64,000 nt of DNA, taken from positions 62,001 to 126,000 of the forward strand of contig JAUIJE010000019.1 in the NCBI GenBank assembly GCA_030431455.1, in the 5' to 3' direction. This DNA comes from a bacterium. Its GTDB lineage: Bacteria; Myxococcota; UBA727; JAUIJE01. Within the stretch, counting starts at the first letter, position 1. Each line of letters starts with the position of its first letter. The notes under the pieces were generated by a model that had not been told where the DNA came from, searched no databases, and was given only the letters and a program-made list of their open reading frames with translations. Positions 50,272-58,838 of this stretch are shown in pieces. The translations under genes and the position numbers were made by a program.

Positions 50272-51176
50272 CCGCACGAAGCTGGTGGGACGCGGTGTGC
50301 GGGGTGTCGCGCGACGTGCTCGGGCTCAACCGGCGCAACCTCGAGTACGTGTATCCGCTCAACCCGCGCTGGGCCTACGTGCTCGCGGACGACAAGCGGC
50401 GGGCAAAGGCCGAGCTCACCGCCCACGGCCTCCCCACCGCCCCCACATTGGCGTGTTTTGATCGCTTCGAACAGCTCGCCCGTCTCGACGACACCCTTCG
50501 CGCTCACGACGAATTCGTGGTCAAGCCCGCGCACGGGCGCGCGGGGCGGGGCGTGCTGGTGATCGTGTCCCGGGCGGGCGACGGCTTTGTCACCGCGGGG
50601 GGGCGGCGGCTGAGCTTGGACCACTTGCGCCGGCACATCGCGGACATCGTGTTCGGGGTGTTCAGCCTCGATCGGGCCGACGCGGCGTTGGTCGAACCTC
50701 GTTTGGTGCCGAGCGGGTTCTTTGCCGCGTTGGCCCCGGCCGGCCTGGCCGACATCCGGATCATCACCGTCGACGGCGTGCCCAAGGCGGCGATGATCCG
50801 CGCCCCCACGGTGGCGTCCGACGGCCGGGCGAACATCCACCAGGGCGCGGTGGGCATCGCGGTGGACCTCGCCACCGGTGCGCTGCGCGGGGGCTGGCAC
50901 CGCCGGTCGCGGGTGGCCGAGCACCCGGACACCGGACACCCGCTCAGTGGCATTGGCATCCCCGGGTGGGCCGGCATCGTCGACATCGCGCGGCGTGTGA
51001 GCGCGGTCTTGCCCCTGCGGTACCTCGGGCTCGACATCATCGTGGACGCGGCGCGCGGCCCTCTGATCCTCGAGTTCAACGCGCGCCCGGGACTGGAAAT
51101 CCAAAACGTACTCGGCGTCCCCCTCGGGCGGGCGTTGGGCCCGGTGGGGCCGGGCCGGGCGGGGGCGCGGGCATGA
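50268..51176 (+). CDS. ATP-grasp alpha-L-glutamate ligase-like protein
   Basis: A 302-residue ATP-grasp enzyme. Residues 20-80 form the N-terminal fold (LGLNRRNLEYVYPLNPRWAYVLADDKRRAKAELTAHGLPTAPT). Then come FVVKPAHGRAGRGVLVI (ATP-binding Lys and Gly-rich loop), EPRLVPSGF and LGLDIIVDAARGPLILEFNARPGLEIQN, with the metal-binding Glu and Asn of the family. RimK-like relatives join amino acids through an amide bond using ATP. The substrate is unknown. The ATG overlaps the preceding stop (ATGA), as does the next gene's ATG. Cytosolic. Confidence 0.9.
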   Translation: MTARSWWDAVCGVSRDVLGLNRRNLEYVYPLNPRWAYVLADDKRRAKAELTAHGLPTAPTLACFDRFEQLARLDDTLRAHDEFVVKPAHGRAGRGVLVIVSRAGDGFVTAGGRRLSLDHLRRHIADIVFGVFSLDRADAALVEPRLVPSGFFAALAPAGLADIRIITVDGVPKAAMIRAPTVASDGRANIHQGAVGIAVDLATGALRGGWHRRSRVAEHPDTGHPLSGIGIPGWAGIVDIARRVSAVLPLRYLGLDIIVDAARGPLILEFNARPGLEIQNVLGVPLGRALGPVGPGRAGARA

Positions 51177-53251
51177 ACATGCAAGGGTCGTTTGTCCCCG
51201 TGCTCTTGGTGCTGGCGATGTTCATCGTGTCCGCGCGCTGGCTCGACGACGCGGCCGAACGCGCGGCCGAGCGCGAGACCGTGATCAAGCTCTCGAGCGT
51301 GGCCCGGACCTGGCGCTTCGACGAACAAGACGCGCTCATCGAGCTGCCCACCGAGGAACTCGACGACCAGGCCGCGCCCCACCCCGCGGTGCAGGAAGCA
51401 CAAACATTGCGCGCGGCCGGTCACATCGGGGCCGCGGTGGACCGCCTCGAGGCCGCGCTCCAGCAGGACGAGGGCTTGGTTCCGGTGCGCATCGCCTTGT
51501 GCCGCCTTCACCTCGCCCGGGACCAGGCGGCGCGCGGGCTGGAGGCGCTGAACCACCCGTCGGTGGCCGACGACGTCAGCGCGATGTTCCTGCAGGGGTT
51601 GGCGCTCACCCGCCTGGGCAAGGTGGACGAGGCCGCCCAGCGGTACCGCGCGGTGGTGCGGACCACGCCCAGCCACTTCGAGGCCAACTACAACCTGGGG
51701 CTCCTCCTGCTCGAGGGCCGGCGCCCCACCGAGGCGATCCCCGTGCTCCAGACCGCCAGCGAAGCGGCCGGGGGCCGCCGCAAGGCCCGGGCCCTGTTCG
51801 CCCTCGGCAGCGCCTACCGGCGCAACCGCCTGCACACCCAAGCCGAGGACGCCTACCTGCGCGCCATCGAGTTCGCCCCCGACTACCTTTTGCCCCGGGT
51901 GAACCTCGCGCTGCTGTACGGCACCGACAAGCGCGAACAGGCCGAGGCGGTCCTCGACGAGGCGCTCCGGCTGCGCCCCGATTTCGCCCCCGCGTATTTT
52001 CTCAAGGCCCGGCTCGCCTCGCGGGCGAACGAGCCCGAGCGCGCCCTGCGTCTTTACGAGCGGGCGGCCAAGCTCGACCCGGGGTTTTACAAGGCCCGGT
52101 ACAACATCGGCATCCTCCGGCTCGAGGCCGGGCGGATGGCCGCGGCCCAGTCCGCGTTTGAAGCACTGACATTGTCGTTTCCCGACCGGCCCGAGCCGTG
52201 GTTCAACCTCGGGCGCATCGCCTACCGCCGCGACGATCTCGAGCTCGCCCGGGCCCACTACGAACAAGCCCTGACCGCCAGCGCCGGGGATTACCCCGAG
52301 GCCACCCTCAACCTCGCTCTTGTCGACCGTCGCCAGAAGAAGCTCAAGAAGGCGCTGGCCCGGCTCAACCGCTTGCTGCAGCAACATGGGGACTACGCCG
52401 CGGCCTACGTCAACCGCGGCACCGTGCACCAGCGCCGGGGGGACCTCGACAAGGCCATCGAGGACTTTCACACCGCGCTCACCCTGCAGCCGAAATCGGT
52501 GAGCGCGACCTACAACCTCGCCCGGGCCCACGCCGCCGCCGGTCACCAAGACCTCGCGGTCGAGACCTACCGCGCGGTGCTCGCGCTCCGGCCGTCGCAC
52601 GAACGCGCCGCGGTCAACCTCGGCATCACCCTGGTGGACGCCGGCGACCTCGACGGGGCCGAAGCCGTGTTTCGCCAGGCCCTCGACGCGCACCCCCACG
52701 CGGTGAAGGCCAACTTTCACCTCGGCCGGCTCGAGCTCAAAACCGGCCGAACCGCCGCCGCCCTCGAGCACCTCCAGGCGGTGTTGGCGGTGGACCCCGA
52801 CCACATCACCGCCCGGCGGCTGATGGGCCTCGGCTATGCACGGTTGGACCGCTACCCCGAAGCGATCGAGGCCTACGAAGCCACCCTGGAGCGCAAGCCG
52901 AGCTTGCGGTCGGTGCGCTACAACCTGGCCCTGGCGCACAAACGGCAAGGCGCGGTGGACAAAGCCGATCGCGAGCTCACCCGGTGCCTGCGGCTCGACG
53001 CCGACTACGCCCCGTGTCTGCTCTCCAAAGCCCTGCTCGCGGTGGAGGCGGGGGCGCCCGACCGCGCCCTCGCCGTGCTCGAGGGCCGGGTCGACGACCA
53101 CTCCGCCGCGGGCTTGCAGGCGGTGTATGCCCGCGCCCTCGCGGACCAAGGCCACGCCGACCGGGCCCGCGTCTGGCTTCGCCTCGCAGAGGCCCAAGAC
53201 CCCGATGACGAGGACGTACGTGCCGCCCTCGCCTCGCTCAACCCTGAATGA
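51173..53251 (+). CDS. membrane-anchored TPR protein
   Basis: A 692-residue protein: one N-terminal helix (GSFVPVLLVLAMFIVSARWL), then about 16 TPR units to the end (for example FEANYNLGLLLLEGRRPTEAIPVLQTASEA, FKARYNIGILRLEAGRMAAAQSAFEALTLSFPDRPEPWFNLGRIAYRRDDLELARAHYEQAL, VSATYNLARAHAAAGHQDLAVETYRAVLALRPSHERA). It should be anchored in the inner membrane with the TPR array in the periplasm, a likely scaffold for the neighbouring enzymes. It overlaps the ATP-grasp gene by 4 bp, and the next gene starts 13 bp after its stop. Confidence 0.9.
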   Translation: MNMQGSFVPVLLVLAMFIVSARWLDDAAERAAERETVIKLSSVARTWRFDEQDALIELPTEELDDQAAPHPAVQEAQTLRAAGHIGAAVDRLEAALQQDEGLVPVRIALCRLHLARDQAARGLEALNHPSVADDVSAMFLQGLALTRLGKVDEAAQRYRAVVRTTPSHFEANYNLGLLLLEGRRPTEAIPVLQTASEAAGGRRKARALFALGSAYRRNRLHTQAEDAYLRAIEFAPDYLLPRVNLALLYGTDKREQAEAVLDEALRLRPDFAPAYFLKARLASRANEPERALRLYERAAKLDPGFYKARYNIGILRLEAGRMAAAQSAFEALTLSFPDRPEPWFNLGRIAYRRDDLELARAHYEQALTASAGDYPEATLNLALVDRRQKKLKKALARLNRLLQQHGDYAAAYVNRGTVHQRRGDLDKAIEDFHTALTLQPKSVSATYNLARAHAAAGHQDLAVETYRAVLALRPSHERAAVNLGITLVDAGDLDGAEAVFRQALDAHPHAVKANFHLGRLELKTGRTAAALEHLQAVLAVDPDHITARRLMGLGYARLDRYPEAIEAYEATLERKPSLRSVRYNLALAHKRQGAVDKADRELTRCLRLDADYAPCLLSKALLAVEAGAPDRALAVLEGRVDDHSAAGLQAVYARALADQGHADRARVWLRLAEAQDPDDEDVRAALASLNPE

Positions 53252-53264
53252 TTCGGAGGACCCG

Positions 53265-54710
53265 ATGAAGCAATGGCATTTGCGTTTGATGTTGATGTGG
53301 CTCGCTCTTTCGCTCGCCGGCTGCCCTGGCCTGGCCGTGGACCCCGGGACCGATGCCGGCACCCCCATCGGTGACGGAGACGGCGACGGCGACGGTGACG
53401 GTGACGGTGACGGGGACGGTGACGGGGACGGTGACGGGGACGGTGACGGTGACGGTGACGGTGACGGGGACGGGGACATCGATCCCAACAGCGCCGACGA
53501 GATGGCGTTTCAGGCCGCGCTCGCGCTCTTCGACGCGGGCGACTATGTCGAGGCCCAAGCCGCGTTCGAACAACACGCGGCCGATTACCCTGCGAGCCCG
53601 CGCCACGACAATGTCAGCTACCTGGTCGGGCGCTGTCAGTACGAGCGAGAGCTGTATGTGGAGGCCCGCACCACCTTCGGGGCGTTCCTGGCCACGTTCG
53701 CGGACTCGGTCCTGCGCGATGACGCGAGCTACTACCGCGCGATGTGCAGCTACCAGACCGCCGACTACAGCACCGCGTCGACCGAGCTGGACAGCGTGGT
53801 GACCGATTTCCCGTCGAGCGCACGCATCGACGACTGCCGCTACTTCGGGGGACGGGCCTACTTCGAACTGAACCAGTTCGAGACCGCCCGGGCGCGGTTC
53901 GACGACGTCGTGGCCGACGCCACCAGCTCGTTCCGCGACGGCTCGGTGTACTACGCCGGCCGATCGGACTACGCCCGGGCCAAGCTCGACCCGGTGGTGC
54001 CGTCGCCCTTCGTGGCCCAGGCCGAGGGCATGTTCGAGCTGTTGTTCAACGACTACCCCGACGGGGTCTACGAGGACCAGGGCCGCTACTACTACGGCCT
54101 GGCCGCGTTGCAGGGCGACGCCTTCGCCACCGCCGCGACCCGCTTCGACTACATCGTGAGCAACTTCCCCGCCAGCATCTACTACGACAACGCCAACTAC
54201 TTCGGCGGCTATGCCCGATATCGCGATGGCCAGTACGACGCCGCGATCAATGACCTCGATGACTTCATCACCAACCCATCGTTCACCACCAGCATCTTCC
54301 TCGACAACGCCACCTACTACGCGGGCCGGTCCTATCAACGGCGCGACAATGGGATCCAAGATCTCAACACCGCGCTGACCCGCTTCGACACCGTGATCAC
54401 CACCTTCGCCGGGTCCAACTACGTCGACAACGCCACCTACTACCGGGGCCGGGTCTACTACGCCCGCGCGCCCCAGGGGGCCAACGCCACCGCCGACTAC
54501 GCCGCCGCGGTGACCGATTTCGAAACCGTGGAGAGCACCTACGCCACCAGCACGTTCGTGGACAACGCCTACCTTTACGAGGTGCGCACCCACGTCGACA
54601 ACAACGACTGCGCCGAGGCGTCGACCACCCTGGGGGCGTTCTCTGCCGCTCAACCCCAAAGCCCGCTGTTGACCACCGCCCAGGACTACGCCTCCGCCAA
54701 TGGTTGCTGA
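53265..54710 (+). CDS. lipoprotein with Gly-Asp linker and YbgF/BamD-like TPR repeats
   Basis: A 481-residue lipoprotein. GGAGGACCC precedes the ATG. The signal ends at LSLAGC, followed by residues 36-73, a Gly-Asp linker. The rest is TPR/YbgF-like: DEMAFQAALALFDAGDYVEAQAAFEQHAADYPASPRHDNVSYLVGRCQYERELYVEARTTFGAFLATFADSVLRDDASYYRAMCSYQ and further repeats of the type SIYYDNANYFGGYARYRDGQYDAAINDLDDF. The repeats carry many Tyr and Asp. This looks like a periplasmic or outer-membrane scaffold. Its gene overlaps the next by 11 bp. Confidence 0.85.
   Translation: MKQWHLRLMLMWLALSLAGCPGLAVDPGTDAGTPIGDGDGDGDGDGDGDGDGDGDGDGDGDGDGDGDGDGDIDPNSADEMAFQAALALFDAGDYVEAQAAFEQHAADYPASPRHDNVSYLVGRCQYERELYVEARTTFGAFLATFADSVLRDDASYYRAMCSYQTADYSTASTELDSVVTDFPSSARIDDCRYFGGRAYFELNQFETARARFDDVVADATSSFRDGSVYYAGRSDYARAKLDPVVPSPFVAQAEGMFELLFNDYPDGVYEDQGRYYYGLAALQGDAFATAATRFDYIVSNFPASIYYDNANYFGGYARYRDGQYDAAINDLDDFITNPSFTTSIFLDNATYYAGRSYQRRDNGIQDLNTALTRFDTVITTFAGSNYVDNATYYRGRVYYARAPQGANATADYAAAVTDFETVESTYATSTFVDNAYLYEVRTHVDNNDCAEASTTLGAFSAAQPQSPLLTTAQDYASANGC
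53371..53484 (+). repeat. Gly-Asp coding repeat in the operon lipoprotein
   Basis: About 19 Gly-Asp units directly after the lipid Cys region of the lipoprotein gene at 53265. It has the same design as the linkers at 15669, 26655 and 46010. The codons vary, the peptide does not. Confidence 0.85.
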
Positions 54711-56220
54711 ACCCCCGCGTCACCCCCTCCGGTGGGGCTGTCTCCTCGTCGGGCTCGTGGCCGCCTGTGCCCCCGGGCCGGACCCCGACGAGGAGGCCTT
54801 GTCCCAGCTCTTGGCCGCGGCCGCGGAGGGCCGCTGCCAGCAGGTGTTCGACATCACCGCCGAGGGGTTCGTGGCGTCGACCACCCTGCGCGCGGACGCG
54901 GCCCAGGTGGCCGTCGGGCGGTGCGAGTACCGGGCGGATGAGTTCGCGGACGCCGCGGTTCGCCTCGAGACCCCCGCGGACCGCGACCCCGCCAATGTCT
55001 ATACCCCGCGCGCGCTCTACTACCGGTCGCGCGCGCTGCAGCGGGGGGGCCGGCCGGTGGAGGCCGAGCTTTCCTTTCGGCACCTCGCGCGACGGTTCAG
55101 CCACACCAGCTACCACGACGACGGCCTGTACCATCACGGCCGGGTGCTGTTGAGCATGGACCTTCCCGAGGAGGCGGCGGATCGGTTCGTGACGTTGGGG
55201 GGCCTGCCCGCGCTCAAGCCGTCGATGGAGGCCAAGGCGCAGTACGGGCAGGGGCGCGCCCACGAGCTCGCGGGTGCGCTGACCGCCGTCGACCAACGCT
55301 ACGACAGCGCGTTGTCCTTCTACCAGCGGGTGCTCGCCGAGCACGGCGCCGAGGCGGTCGCGGACAACGCGCTGTACCGCATCGGAAAAGTGCACCAGGC
55401 CCGCGCCGACTTCGGCGGGGCCATCGCCGCGTTCGACGCGTTGATCGCCGACTATCCACAGTCCGGCCTGGTCGCGGCCGCGGCCTACCAGCGCGCCCGG
55501 TCGTTGTTGTCCACCGGAGATTTCCGGGGCGCGGACCAGGCCTTTGATGCGTTTTTGGCCGCCTACCCGGACAGCGTGTTCGCGGACAATGCCATGTACC
55601 GAAAAGGGCGCAGCCTCTACGAAGCCGCGGCGGGGGCGGGGGACGAGCCCGCGTTGCTCGGGGCCGCCGACCTCGCGTTCTCCTCGTTGTTCGCCACCTA
55701 TCCGGACAGCCTGTTCGGCTTGTCGGCCAGCTACTTCAGCGGTCGGGCCCGCTACCGGCTCGGCAACGACACCGGCGCGGCCCAGCGATTTCAAGACACA
55801 TTGGCCCGGGGGCCGTCCGGCTACGACGACAACGCCCGCTACTACTTGGCCATGACCAGCTACCACCTCGCCAGCGACGAACCTTCGTACCTCGGCGCGG
55901 TGGCCCAGTTCGACGTCGTGCGCGCGTTGCACCCGGACAGCGGCTACTTGGACAATGCCATGTACTTCCGGGCCCGTTCGCTTCAGCGGGCGGGTCACCT
56001 CGAGGAGGCCCGTGACGCGTTCTTGGCGTTTGTGGGTGAGTTTCCGGACAGCAGCTACGCCGACAACGCCCTGTACCGCCGGGTGTTGGTGTTGCTCGCC
56101 CTCGGTGATTGTGCCGAAGCCGCGTCCACCGGGCAGTGGTTGCACTTTGCCCACCCTGCGTCCCCCTATGGACTCGACGCCCAGACCGCCATCGACGCGG
56201 CCTGTGGCGGGGGCCTGTGA
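54700..56220 (+). CDS. second TPR lipoprotein of the operon
   Basis: A 506-residue protein. The ATG at 54700 overlaps the previous gene by 11 bp and begins MVAEPPRHPLRWGCLLVGLVAAC with a lipobox (VAAC). The mature protein is TPR/YbgF-like: VYTPRALYYRSRALQRGGRPVEAELSFRHLARRFSHTSYHDDGLYHHGRVLLSMDLPEEAADRFVTLGG, GGAIAAFDALIADYPQSGLVAAAAYQRARSLLSTGDFRGADQAFDAFLAAYPDSVFADNAMYRKGRSLYEAA. It is a sister of the protein at 53265 without the Gly-Asp linker. A periplasmic scaffold role for the enzymes upstream is inferred from the operon. Confidence 0.85.
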   Translation: MVAEPPRHPLRWGCLLVGLVAACAPGPDPDEEALSQLLAAAAEGRCQQVFDITAEGFVASTTLRADAAQVAVGRCEYRADEFADAAVRLETPADRDPANVYTPRALYYRSRALQRGGRPVEAELSFRHLARRFSHTSYHDDGLYHHGRVLLSMDLPEEAADRFVTLGGLPALKPSMEAKAQYGQGRAHELAGALTAVDQRYDSALSFYQRVLAEHGAEAVADNALYRIGKVHQARADFGGAIAAFDALIADYPQSGLVAAAAYQRARSLLSTGDFRGADQAFDAFLAAYPDSVFADNAMYRKGRSLYEAAAGAGDEPALLGAADLAFSSLFATYPDSLFGLSASYFSGRARYRLGNDTGAAQRFQDTLARGPSGYDDNARYYLAMTSYHLASDEPSYLGAVAQFDVVRALHPDSGYLDNAMYFRARSLQRAGHLEEARDAFLAFVGEFPDSSYADNALYRRVLVLLALGDCAEAASTGQWLHFAHPASPYGLDAQTAIDAACGGGL

Positions 56221-57659
56221 TGTCGTGGCGCGGCTGGCTGTTCGCCTTGTGGGCGGGCCTGTGGGCGTCGACGGCGGCGGCCGCGTCCCCGGGCGGCGAG
56301 ACGGTGGCGGCCCCGGGCGAGACCGTCGCGCCCGCGTCCGCCGAAGAAAGGGCCAAGCCCCCCAAGCCGAACAAGAAGGCGCGCAAAAAGAAGAAAAAAA
56401 AGAAGCGCAAGAAGAAGAAGCGCAAGAAGAAAAAGACCAAGCCGTGGCTGGTCCAGCCCGACCTCACCCGGCGGTGGGGGTGGCTGGCGGTGACCCCCGA
56501 GATGGGCGCCTTCGTCGAGGGCGGCATGGTTTACGGGCTGGGCATGCGCAACCCGTCGGGGGCACAGCTGGGCCTCGGGGTCGACGGCGGCTTTTTGTTG
56601 TCCGCCCCCTATGCGTGGTTCGAGCCCACCGTTCGCTATGCCCAAGTGCACACCTTCGGCTATCCACAGCCCCAACGTGACCTCGCGCTCGAGGCCGAAG
56701 CGGGCCTGGGCCCGTTCTGGGGCGCCAAGGGGTACAGCAAGGTCGGCTACCGCCGCATGTACCGGCCGGGCTGGAACGACCTCTACCAGCCCCTGGTCGA
56801 CGACAAGGGCGACCCCACCGGCGCGTTCACGCCCACCGATCGGTACAGCACCACCAGCGTCGCGGCCGAGGCCGGGCTCGATGTCGCCCACCCCCTGGGC
56901 GAGTCCGGCCTTTTCGTCGACGCGGCCCGGCGGCTGAACGACCATGACCCGGGGTTCGACCCCATCTTGGCCCCCAATCACTTGGTGCCCAACGACCGCA
57001 CCGAGGTGGGCGGGGGCGTGAAGACCAAGGGCGACCTGTGGGCCCGCCGCCTGCGGTACCGCGTTGCGGGCCACGTCGAATACCGCGCGTACGACCTTCG
57101 CCTCGCCCGCGACCACCACACCGGCAAGACCAACGCCTCCCCCGGCGGCCTCCCCCAAAACCCCCCGCTCAAAGAGTGGCGGGCCCAGCTTCGCAGCCGC
57201 CAGAGCTTTTGGGTCAAGTCGGCCAAGCTCCGGCTGAGCACGTCGGTGAGCTACACCTACAATCTCGATCTCTACGACGGCTACATGAGCTGGCACCGCG
57301 TGGTCGGCAAGATCGGTGCCCGCTGGCGCCCGCTGCGGGGCTTGGCCCTGTCCGCGTCCTGGCGGTCGGCGTTCCGGCTCTTTGAGGACACCGGCTACAA
57401 AGAGGGCGGGGCCCACCCCGCGCTTGACGACGAGTTTGTGTTCGGGCGGCGGCACGACGAGGCGCACACCCTCGAGGCCGAGGCCGCGTACGCGATCTTC
57501 AAGGGCCTGGTCGAGTTCTACGCGGGGACCGAGATGTCCGCCCGGTTCACCAACTTCCCCGACTACACCCCCTACACGTTCCCGGCCCGGCGGGCGTATT
57601 CGCTCGACCGCGACGTCCGCTTGTTCACCGCGTATCTCGGCCTGCGGGTGCAGATGTAG
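56220..57659 (+). CDS. outer-membrane protein with poly-lysine segment
   Basis: A 479-residue protein. The ATG shares a base with the previous stop (TGATG). Signal MSWRGWLFALWAGLWASTAAAA. Residues 45-74 are almost only Lys and Arg (KKARKKKKKKKRKKKKRKK). The rest is beta-strand rich and aromatic (LGVDGGFLLSAPYAWFEPTVRYAQVHTFGYP, LRYRVAGHVEYRAYDLRLARDH, FWVKSAKLRLSTSVSYTYNLDLYDGYMSWHRVVGKIGARW) and ends DVRLFTAYLGLRVQM, in the manner of an outer-membrane barrel. The Lys tract would lie in the periplasm. It could be the amine donor for the transglutaminase-like protein of the operon, or bind acidic polymers. Confidence 0.75.
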   Translation: MSWRGWLFALWAGLWASTAAAASPGGETVAAPGETVAPASAEERAKPPKPNKKARKKKKKKKRKKKKRKKKKTKPWLVQPDLTRRWGWLAVTPEMGAFVEGGMVYGLGMRNPSGAQLGLGVDGGFLLSAPYAWFEPTVRYAQVHTFGYPQPQRDLALEAEAGLGPFWGAKGYSKVGYRRMYRPGWNDLYQPLVDDKGDPTGAFTPTDRYSTTSVAAEAGLDVAHPLGESGLFVDAARRLNDHDPGFDPILAPNHLVPNDRTEVGGGVKTKGDLWARRLRYRVAGHVEYRAYDLRLARDHHTGKTNASPGGLPQNPPLKEWRAQLRSRQSFWVKSAKLRLSTSVSYTYNLDLYDGYMSWHRVVGKIGARWRPLRGLALSASWRSAFRLFEDTGYKEGGAHPALDDEFVFGRRHDEAHTLEAEAAYAIFKGLVEFYAGTEMSARFTNFPDYTPYTFPARRAYSLDRDVRLFTAYLGLRVQM

Positions 57660-57768
57660 CCCGCGCGGTGTCGATCCCGGGAATGGCCAGCCCCGTCCCC
57701 GCGGTTGACCTGTCTTGGGTCCGGTTCAGACCCCAACAAAAACAACCACATAAGGCGCGGCGCACCCC

Positions 57769-57796
57769 TTGACGCGGGGTGGGCGGTGCATATGCT
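57769..57796 (+). promoter_or_regulatory. promoter of the Gld-type ABC transporter operon
   Basis: TTGACG (57769-57774), a 16-bp spacer and TATGCT (57791-57796). It lies 110 bp after the stop of the outer-membrane gene and about 80 bp before the ATPase start. The match to the sigma-70 consensus is good for such GC-rich DNA. Confidence 0.7.
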
Positions 57797-57873
57797 CGGC
57801 GGCGCGAGTGTGAGACGGGGGTGGACCTTTCACGCTGCCCCGCAACAGTTTTTCGCCAATGGAGGAGAGCCGA

Positions 57874-58830
57874 ATGACCGCTCCCATGATCGCCATTGAG
57901 AATCTCAAGAAGAACTACGGTGAGACCCAAGCGCTCGCCGGGATCAGCTTCCATGTGCCCAAGGGGCAGGTGGTGGGCTTTCTCGGGCCCAACGGCGCGG
58001 GCAAGTCCACGACGATGAAGATCCTCACCGGGTACATCGAGCCCTCCGCGGGGTCGGTGCAGGTGGGGGGCATCAACGTCGAGCACGACCCCGTGGCCGC
58101 GCGCAAGCGCATTGGGTACCTGCCGGAGTCAAACCCGCTCTACGACGAGATGATGGTCCAGGAGTACCTCGAGTACTGCGCGGACATGCGCGAGATTCCG
58201 CGCAGCGAGCGCCAGTCGCGCATCCAGGGCGCGGTGGACCGTTGCGGGCTGGGGCCGGTGCGGCACAAAGACATTGCCGAGCTGTCCAAGGGTTTTCGCC
58301 AGCGGGTGGGTCTGGCCCAGGCGATTCTGCACGATCCCGACCTGCTCATCCTCGACGAGCCCACCACCGGTCTCGACCCCAACCAGGTCATTGAGATCCG
58401 CAACCTGATCAAGGAGCTCGGCCAGGAAAAGACCGTGCTCATGAGCACCCACATTCTGCCCGAGGTGCAAGCGACCTGTTCGCGGGTGCTCATCGTCAGC
58501 AACGGCCAAGTGGTCGCCGACGACGCGCCGGAAAAGCTCGTCGAGAGCGGCGGCCAGATCCAGGTCGAGCTGTGCCCGCGCACCGACACCGCGATCTCCG
58601 GCCAGGACGTGCGGGAGATGCTCACCGGCCTCCCCGGGGTGTCGGACGTGGTCGCGGCCGAGCCCCAAGAGGACGGGGGCCAAGCCTATTTGTTGCGCAT
58701 CGGCGAGACCGACCCCCGCCGGGCGTTGTTTGACGCCGCGGTCGACGCGGGCCTCATCATCATGCGGTTGGAGCAACAGCGCGTGTCCCTCGAGGACACC
58801 TTCCGCCGTCTCACCACCAAAGAAGGCTGA
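57874..58830 (+). CDS. ABC transporter ATP-binding protein (GldA-like)
   Basis: A 318-residue ATPase. Walker A is GFLGPNGAGKSTTMKILTG (near residue 40), the Q loop is in YLPESNPLY, the signature is ELSKGFRQRVGLAQAIL, Walker B is LLILDEPTTGLDP, and the H loop is in MSTHILPEV. The C-terminal 90 residues resemble the DUF4162-like tail of GldA/YhaQ-type ATPases (VSLEDTFRRLTTKEG). The ATG at 57874 with GGAGGAG upstream was chosen. It powers the permease encoded next, 8 bp downstream. Confidence 0.93.
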   Translation: MTAPMIAIENLKKNYGETQALAGISFHVPKGQVVGFLGPNGAGKSTTMKILTGYIEPSAGSVQVGGINVEHDPVAARKRIGYLPESNPLYDEMMVQEYLEYCADMREIPRSERQSRIQGAVDRCGLGPVRHKDIAELSKGFRQRVGLAQAILHDPDLLILDEPTTGLDPNQVIEIRNLIKELGQEKTVLMSTHILPEVQATCSRVLIVSNGQVVADDAPEKLVESGGQIQVELCPRTDTAISGQDVREMLTGLPGVSDVVAAEPQEDGGQAYLLRIGETDPRRALFDAAVDAGLIIMRLEQQRVSLEDTFRRLTTKEG

Positions 58831-58838
58831 GGGACACC

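Noticed and set aside
50504-53488. 994-codon minus-strand frame across the operon
   Set aside because: Shadow frame over the TPR and ATP-grasp genes; its N-terminal Ser-Pro run is just the antisense of the Gly-Asp repeat.
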